From Planctomycetia bacterium (lineage in GTDB: Bacteria; Planctomycetota; UBA1135; UBA2386): a stretch of 32,297 bases of DNA. Shown in pieces: positions 28,581-32,297 of the stretch (within the stretch, counting starts at the first letter, position 1; each line of letters begins with the position of its first letter). The notes beneath the pieces were generated by a model that was given only the letters and a program-made list of their open reading frames with translations, did not search any database and was not told where the DNA came from. Position numbers and translations under genes: made by a program. The stretch is from assembly GCA_005776475.1 (NCBI GenBank), contig SXPB01000012.1:1-32297 (forward strand). Reading direction: 5' to 3'.

Positions 28581-31500
28581 ATGGCGCACCCGCTCGCTGC
28601 CGTCTTCGTCGGTTCCGACACGCTGCTGCTGCAATGCATCGAGCTGTGGCGGGAACGTGGCCATCGGGTCGTCGCCGTCGTCACCGACACCGACAAGGTG
28701 CGGCGTGCCTGCGTCGAGCAGGGCGTCCGCCATCTCGATGCGAACGGCGACATCGCCGCCCAGCTCGCCGGCGAGACGTTCGACCATCTGTTCGCGATCA
28801 CCTGGCTGCGGCTGCTGCCGGCCGCCGTGCTGCAGATGCCGCGGGCGGGGGCGATCAACTTCCACGACGGCCCGCTGCCGCGGTATGCCGGCCTCAACGC
28901 GACGTGCTGGGCGATCCATCACGGCGAAGTCGAGCACGGCGTCACCTGGCACTCGATCGAACCCGCCGCCGACACCGGCGCCATCCTGGTGCAGAAGCGC
29001 TTTCCGATCGAGCCCGACGACAGCGCCTTCACCCTCAACGCGCGGTGTTTCCAGAACGGCCAGGAGACCTTCGCCGAACTCGTCGATGCGTTGGCCGCCG
29101 GCACGGTGCAACGGCGTCCGCAGGACCTGGCGCTGCGCACGTGGTTCCCGCGCCGGGCGCGGCCCGACGGCATGCTGGTGCTCGACTTCGCGCGCTCCGC
29201 GGCCGATGTCGCGCGCAGCGTTCGCGCCTTCGATCACGGCGTCTACAAGAACCCGATCGCGATCGCCAAGGTGCGCACCGGCCTCTCTGTGGTCGTGCCG
29301 GGCCAGGCGGAATGCGTCGCCGGTGGCACCGCGGTGCCAGGCACGGTGACCGCGGTTGGCGACGACCACGTGCAGATCGCGTGCGCCGATGGCGACGTGA
29401 AGTTGTCGCGGCTGCGCTGCCTGCGCGGTTCGCCGGTGGCCGGGCCGGCGCTGGCGTCGCTCGGTCTCGCCTTGGGTGCGCGGCTGCCGATGCCGGGCAA
29501 GGACGACGTGGTGGCGTTCACGGAGTTGGGCCGCGCGGCGGCGGTGGCCGAGGAAGTGCAGGTCGAACGCCTGCGCACGCACCTGCCGCTGGCAGTGCCC
29601 GAAGGCGGTCCCGGTGGCGGCAACGCGGTCGCCGCAGTGCTCGACGTCCCGTTGCCCGGGAAGTTGTCGCCGCTGCAACGGGCGGCGTCGTGCATGGCGT
29701 TCCTCGCCCGCATCACGGCGCAGCCGACGTTCAGTGTCGGCTTGCGCGCGCCGACGGCAGCGCCGTTCGTCGCCCTGGCGGCGGACCTCGTGGTCGGGGC
29801 CCCGCCGGTCGCTTTCTCGCCGTCGGCCCAACAGCCCGTCGGGGCGGCGTTGGCGCAGCTTGCGCAAGAACTCGCCGCCGCCGCCAGCGAAGGCCCGATG
29901 CTGCGCGAACTGGTGGTGCGGCGCGCCGACGTGTTGTCGCCGGCGACCGTGCTCGAACCGCCGGTGCGCCTCGCGCTTTCGGTGCCAGCCGGGACGGTGA
30001 CGCCGGGGTCGCTTGAGTTCGTGGTCGCTGCCGATGGTTCGCTGCAGCTGTCGTTCGATGCGGCCGCGTTGCCGGTCGAAGCGGCGGCACGGCTGGTGCA
30101 ACGTCTGCAGGTGTTCGTGCGCGCGGCCGGGAACCAGCCCGAGACGCCGCTCGCTGCAGTGCCGATCCTCGACGACGCGGAACTGGACCGGGTGTTGCGG
30201 CAGTGGAATGCGGAGAGCGCGCCGCTGCCGACGGAGCCGATGCTGCATCGCCAGTTCGCCGCGATGGCGCAGAAGCGTCCCGACCGGGTGGCGCTGCACT
30301 GCCACGGCCGGTCGAAGACCTACGGCGATCTGCACGGCGACGTCGAACGCCTCGCCGGCTGGCTGCGTGGTCGCGGCGTCGGCGTCGGCGATCGGGTCGG
30401 CATCTGCGTGCAGCGCGGGTTCGGCATGGTGACGGCTGTGCTGGCGGCGCTGCGCTGTGGCGCGGCCTACGTGCCGCTCGACCCGAGCTATCCGCGCGAA
30501 CGACTGCAGTACATGGCCGGCGACGCCGAACTCGCGGCGTTGGTGGTCGATGGCAAGAGCCTGCCCAATGCGCCGACGGCGGCGTGCCCGCGCATCGACC
30601 TCGATGCCGATGCCGACGTGATCGCGGTCGCCGACGTGCTGCTCGACGACCCCAGCGATGGCGACCGGCTCGCCTACCTGATCTACACGTCGGGTTCGAC
30701 CGGGCGTCCGAAGGGCGTGATGGTGCGGCACCGCAACGTCGCCAACTTCTTCCTCGGCATGGATCGCGTGCTGGGCACCGAGCCTGGCATCTGGCTCGCA
30801 GTGACGAGCCTGTCGTTCGACATCTCGGTGCTCGAACTGCTGTGGACGCTGTGCCGCGGTTTCCAGGTCGTCGTGCACGCGGGCGAGTCGGCGCCGGAAA
30901 AGGCCGCCGCCGCGCCGCCGCCGCCGACCCGGCCGATCTCGTTCAGCCTGTTCTATTTCGCCAGCGACGAGGGCGAGCACCAGGGCGACAAGTACCGGCT
31001 GTTGTTCGAGGGCGCGCGGTTCGCCGACCAGCACGGCTTCGAAGCCGTGTGGACGCCAGAACGCCATTTCCACGCGTTCGGCGGGCTCTATCCGAACCCG
31101 GCGGTGGCGAGTGCGGCGATTGCGGCGATCACCAGGAACGTCGCCATCCGCGCCGGTTCGTGCGTCGTCAATCTGCACCACCCGATCCGCGTCGCCGAGG
31201 ATTGGGCCCTGGTCGACAACCTGTCGCAGGGTCGCGTCGGCATCGCCTTCGCCGCCGGCTGGCACGCGCGCGACTTCGTGTTGCGCCCGGAAACGTTCGC
31301 CGATCGCAAGAACGCGATGTTCACCGCGATGCAGCAGGTGCACGCGCTGTGGCGCGGCGAGATGGTCGAGTTCCCGGGCCACGACGGCAAGCCGGTGGGC
31401 ATCCGCACGCTGCCGCGGCCGGTGCAGAAGACGTTGCCGTCGTGGGTCACCGTCGCCGGCAATCCCGAGACCTACCGCATGGCGGGGGAGAAGGGCTGCC

Positions 31501-32297
31501 ATGTGCTGACGCACTTGCTCGGCCAGAGCCTGGAAGAGCTGGCGCAGAAGCTCGCGGTGTATCGCGAGGCGTGGCGCGCGGCGGGGCACCCGGGCGAAGG
31601 CAGGATCACGCTGATGCTGCACACCTTCGTCGGTGACGACGACGAGCGTGTGCGCGCCATCGTGCGCGAGCCGATGAAAGGGTACCTGCGCAGCAGCCTC
31701 GACCTGGTCAAGCAGGCGGCGTGGTCGTTCCCGGCGTTCAAGAACCGCGTCGACAAGCCGGGCGAGATGGACGCGCTGCTCAACGGCGGCCTGCAGCCGG
31801 CCGACTTCGAAGCGCTGCTCGACTTCTCGTTCGAGCGCTACTACCGCACCAGTGGCTTGTTCGGCACTCCCGAGACGTGCGTGGCGATCGTCGATCGCCT
31901 GCGCGCGATGCAGATCGACGAGATCGCGTGCCTCGTCGATTTCGGCGTGCCAACCGACCAGGTGCTGCAGAGCTTGCCGCACTTGCTGGAGTGCAAGCGG
32001 CGTTGCGACACCGCGACGGCGGCCGCGGCGCTGGCCACGGGCAGTGGTGGGGGTGCGTCGGCGGGGAGTGGTGCCGACGGCGCGCCGTTGTCGATTCCGG
32101 CGGCCATCGCGCGCTACGGCGTCACCCACTTCCAGTGCACGCCGTCGATGGCGGGCATGCTGCTCGTCGATCCGGCGGCGGCGCCCGCGTTCCGTTCGCT
32201 GCGGCATCTGCTCGTGGGCGGCGAAGCGCTGGCGAACGCTCTGGCGCGCGAGCTGCGTGGCCTCGTGCCGAACGTGCACGATGTCTACGGCCCGACC
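28581..32297 (+). CDS. NRPS initiation-type protein: formyltransferase, half condensation domain, adenylation domain with embedded luciferase-like monooxygenase (3' end cut by window)
   Basis: The frame is open from ATG 28581 to the window edge (1239 codons, no stop). Residues 1-200 are a formyltransferase with Asn93, His95 (INFHDGPLPRYAG) and Asp131 (ADTGAIL); the 36-residue His-to-Asp spacing equals that of methionyl-tRNA formyltransferase. Residues about 215-310 resemble the C-terminal Fmt domain. Residues about 360-540 match the C-terminal half of a condensation domain (LQRAASCMAFLARITAQPTF to LDDAELDRVLRQWNAE); no HHxxxDG half exists. The adenylation domain starts at about 545: A2 GAAYVPLDPSYPRERL, A3 YTSGSTGRPKG (from Tyr702), A4 SFDIS with Asp747, implying an amino-acid substrate. 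Between A4 and A5, residues about 784-1145 are a flavin-dependent luciferase-like monooxygenase of the MupA/Atu3682 type (GFEAVWTPERHFHAFGG, GRVGIAFAAGWHARDF). Then HFQCTPSMAGML and the start of A5, VYGPT. A GTG at 28527 is an alternative start. Confidence 0.92.
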   Translation, partial: MAHPLAAVFVGSDTLLLQCIELWRERGHRVVAVVTDTDKVRRACVEQGVRHLDANGDIAAQLAGETFDHLFAITWLRLLPAAVLQMPRAGAINFHDGPLPRYAGLNATCWAIHHGEVEHGVTWHSIEPAADTGAILVQKRFPIEPDDSAFTLNARCFQNGQETFAELVDALAAGTVQRRPQDLALRTWFPRRARPDGMLVLDFARSAADVARSVRAFDHGVYKNPIAIAKVRTGLSVVVPGQAECVAGGTAVPGTVTAVGDDHVQIACADGDVKLSRLRCLRGSPVAGPALASLGLALGARLPMPGKDDVVAFTELGRAAAVAEEVQVERLRTHLPLAVPEGGPGGGNAVAAVLDVPLPGKLSPLQRAASCMAFLARITAQPTFSVGLRAPTAAPFVALAADLVVGAPPVAFSPSAQQPVGAALAQLAQELAAAASEGPMLRELVVRRADVLSPATVLEPPVRLALSVPAGTVTPGSLEFVVAADGSLQLSFDAAALPVEAAARLVQRLQVFVRAAGNQPETPLAAVPILDDAELDRVLRQWNAESAPLPTEPMLHRQFAAMAQKRPDRVALHCHGRSKTYGDLHGDVERLAGWLRGRGVGVGDRVGICVQRGFGMVTAVLAALRCGAAYVPLDPSYPRERLQYMAGDAELAALVVDGKSLPNAPTAACPRIDLDADADVIAVADVLLDDPSDGDRLAYLIYTSGSTGRPKGVMVRHRNVANFFLGMDRVLGTEPGIWLAVTSLSFDISVLELLWTLCRGFQVVVHAGESAPEKAAAAPPPPTRPISFSLFYFASDEGEHQGDKYRLLFEGARFADQHGFEAVWTPERHFHAFGGLYPNPAVASAAIAAITRNVAIRAGSCVVNLHHPIRVAEDWALVDNLSQGRVGIAFAAGWHARDFVLRPETFADRKNAMFTAMQQVHALWRGEMVEFPGHDGKPVGIRTLPRPVQKTLPSWVTVAGNPETYRMAGEKGCHVLTHLLGQSLEELAQKLAVYREAWRAAGHPGEGRITLMLHTFVGDDDERVRAIVREPMKGYLRSSLDLVKQAAWSFPAFKNRVDKPGEMDALLNGGLQPADFEALLDFSFERYYRTSGLFGTPETCVAIVDRLRAMQIDEIACLVDFGVPTDQVLQSLPHLLECKRRCDTATAAAALATGSGGGASAGSGADGAPLSIPAAIARYGVTHFQCTPSMAGMLLVDPAAAPAFRSLRHLLVGGEALANALARELRGLVPNVHDVYGPT

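Noticed and set aside
28917-28946. HHGEVEHG as a possible condensation-domain HHxxxDG motif
   Set aside because: It lies inside the formyltransferase domain between His95 and Asp131, and the Asp-Gly pair is missing.
28449-32279. Open frame of 1276 codons on the minus strand opposite the NRPS gene
   Set aside because: It is Arg/His/Gln-rich with no domain pattern, and the plus-strand frame 28581-32297 shows clear catalytic motifs throughout. Long antisense frames are expected in this GC-rich codon usage.

Overview
The window is very GC-rich, densely packed bacterial DNA with genes on both strands. It most resembles a Planctomycetota chromosome. The support is an ECF sigma factor fused through a membrane segment to carboxypeptidase-regulatory-like domains, a Ser/Thr kinase fused to a sulfatase-modifying-factor domain, a PEGA lipoprotein, a FemAB protein of the exosortase-associated type, and many large secreted proteins of unknown function. 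The taxonomic call is an inference. I see no tRNA, rRNA, CRISPR array, insertion sequence or phage gene, and no gene-free stretch longer than about 210 bases.

Layout. 1-1900: the tail of a metallophosphoesterase, then the membrane insertase YidC. 1902-3473: a degenerate receiver/histidine-kinase protein on the minus strand and a small C-terminally anchored membrane protein. 3571-6980: an envelope-polysaccharide operon with a polyprenyl-phosphate-type glycosyltransferase, a second glycosyltransferase fused to a FemAB/GNAT domain, and a small two-helix membrane protein. 6990-8005 (minus): a PEGA lipoprotein overlapping a GmhB-like heptose-bisphosphate phosphatase. 8273-11307: a secreted SH3/coiled-coil protein and a secreted TPR metallopeptidase. 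11351-14505: RadC overlapping the membrane-tethered ECF sigma factor. 14502-19722 (minus): the Ser/Thr kinase, then a translationally coupled ECF sigma / anti-sigma-like / secretin-like trio, then a flavin reductase. 19841-27652: a nucleoredoxin-like thioredoxin, a large secreted minus-strand protein, and two tandem paralogues with CAP or degenerate CAP domains. 27639-28439 (minus): an alpha/beta hydrolase.

The right end (28581 to beyond the window) is the most notable part. One continuous reading frame with no stop before the window edge encodes a multidomain assembly-line enzyme: formyltransferase, C-terminal half of a condensation domain, and an adenylation domain interrupted between its A4 and A5 motifs by a luciferase-like flavin monooxygenase. 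It looks like the initiation module of a non-ribosomal peptide cluster continuing to the right.

Two patterns run through the window. First, many genes have a TAnnnT-like hexamer ending 6-10 bases before the start codon, the geometry expected of leaderless transcripts. Second, all eight predicted secretory leaders end in Ala-Gln, so cleavage after Ala would leave an N-terminal Gln. Other notable points are catalytic degeneracy in several signalling or enzyme domains (kinase H-box His to Asp, glycosyltransferase DxD lost, FGE cysteines lost) and tight gene overlaps.
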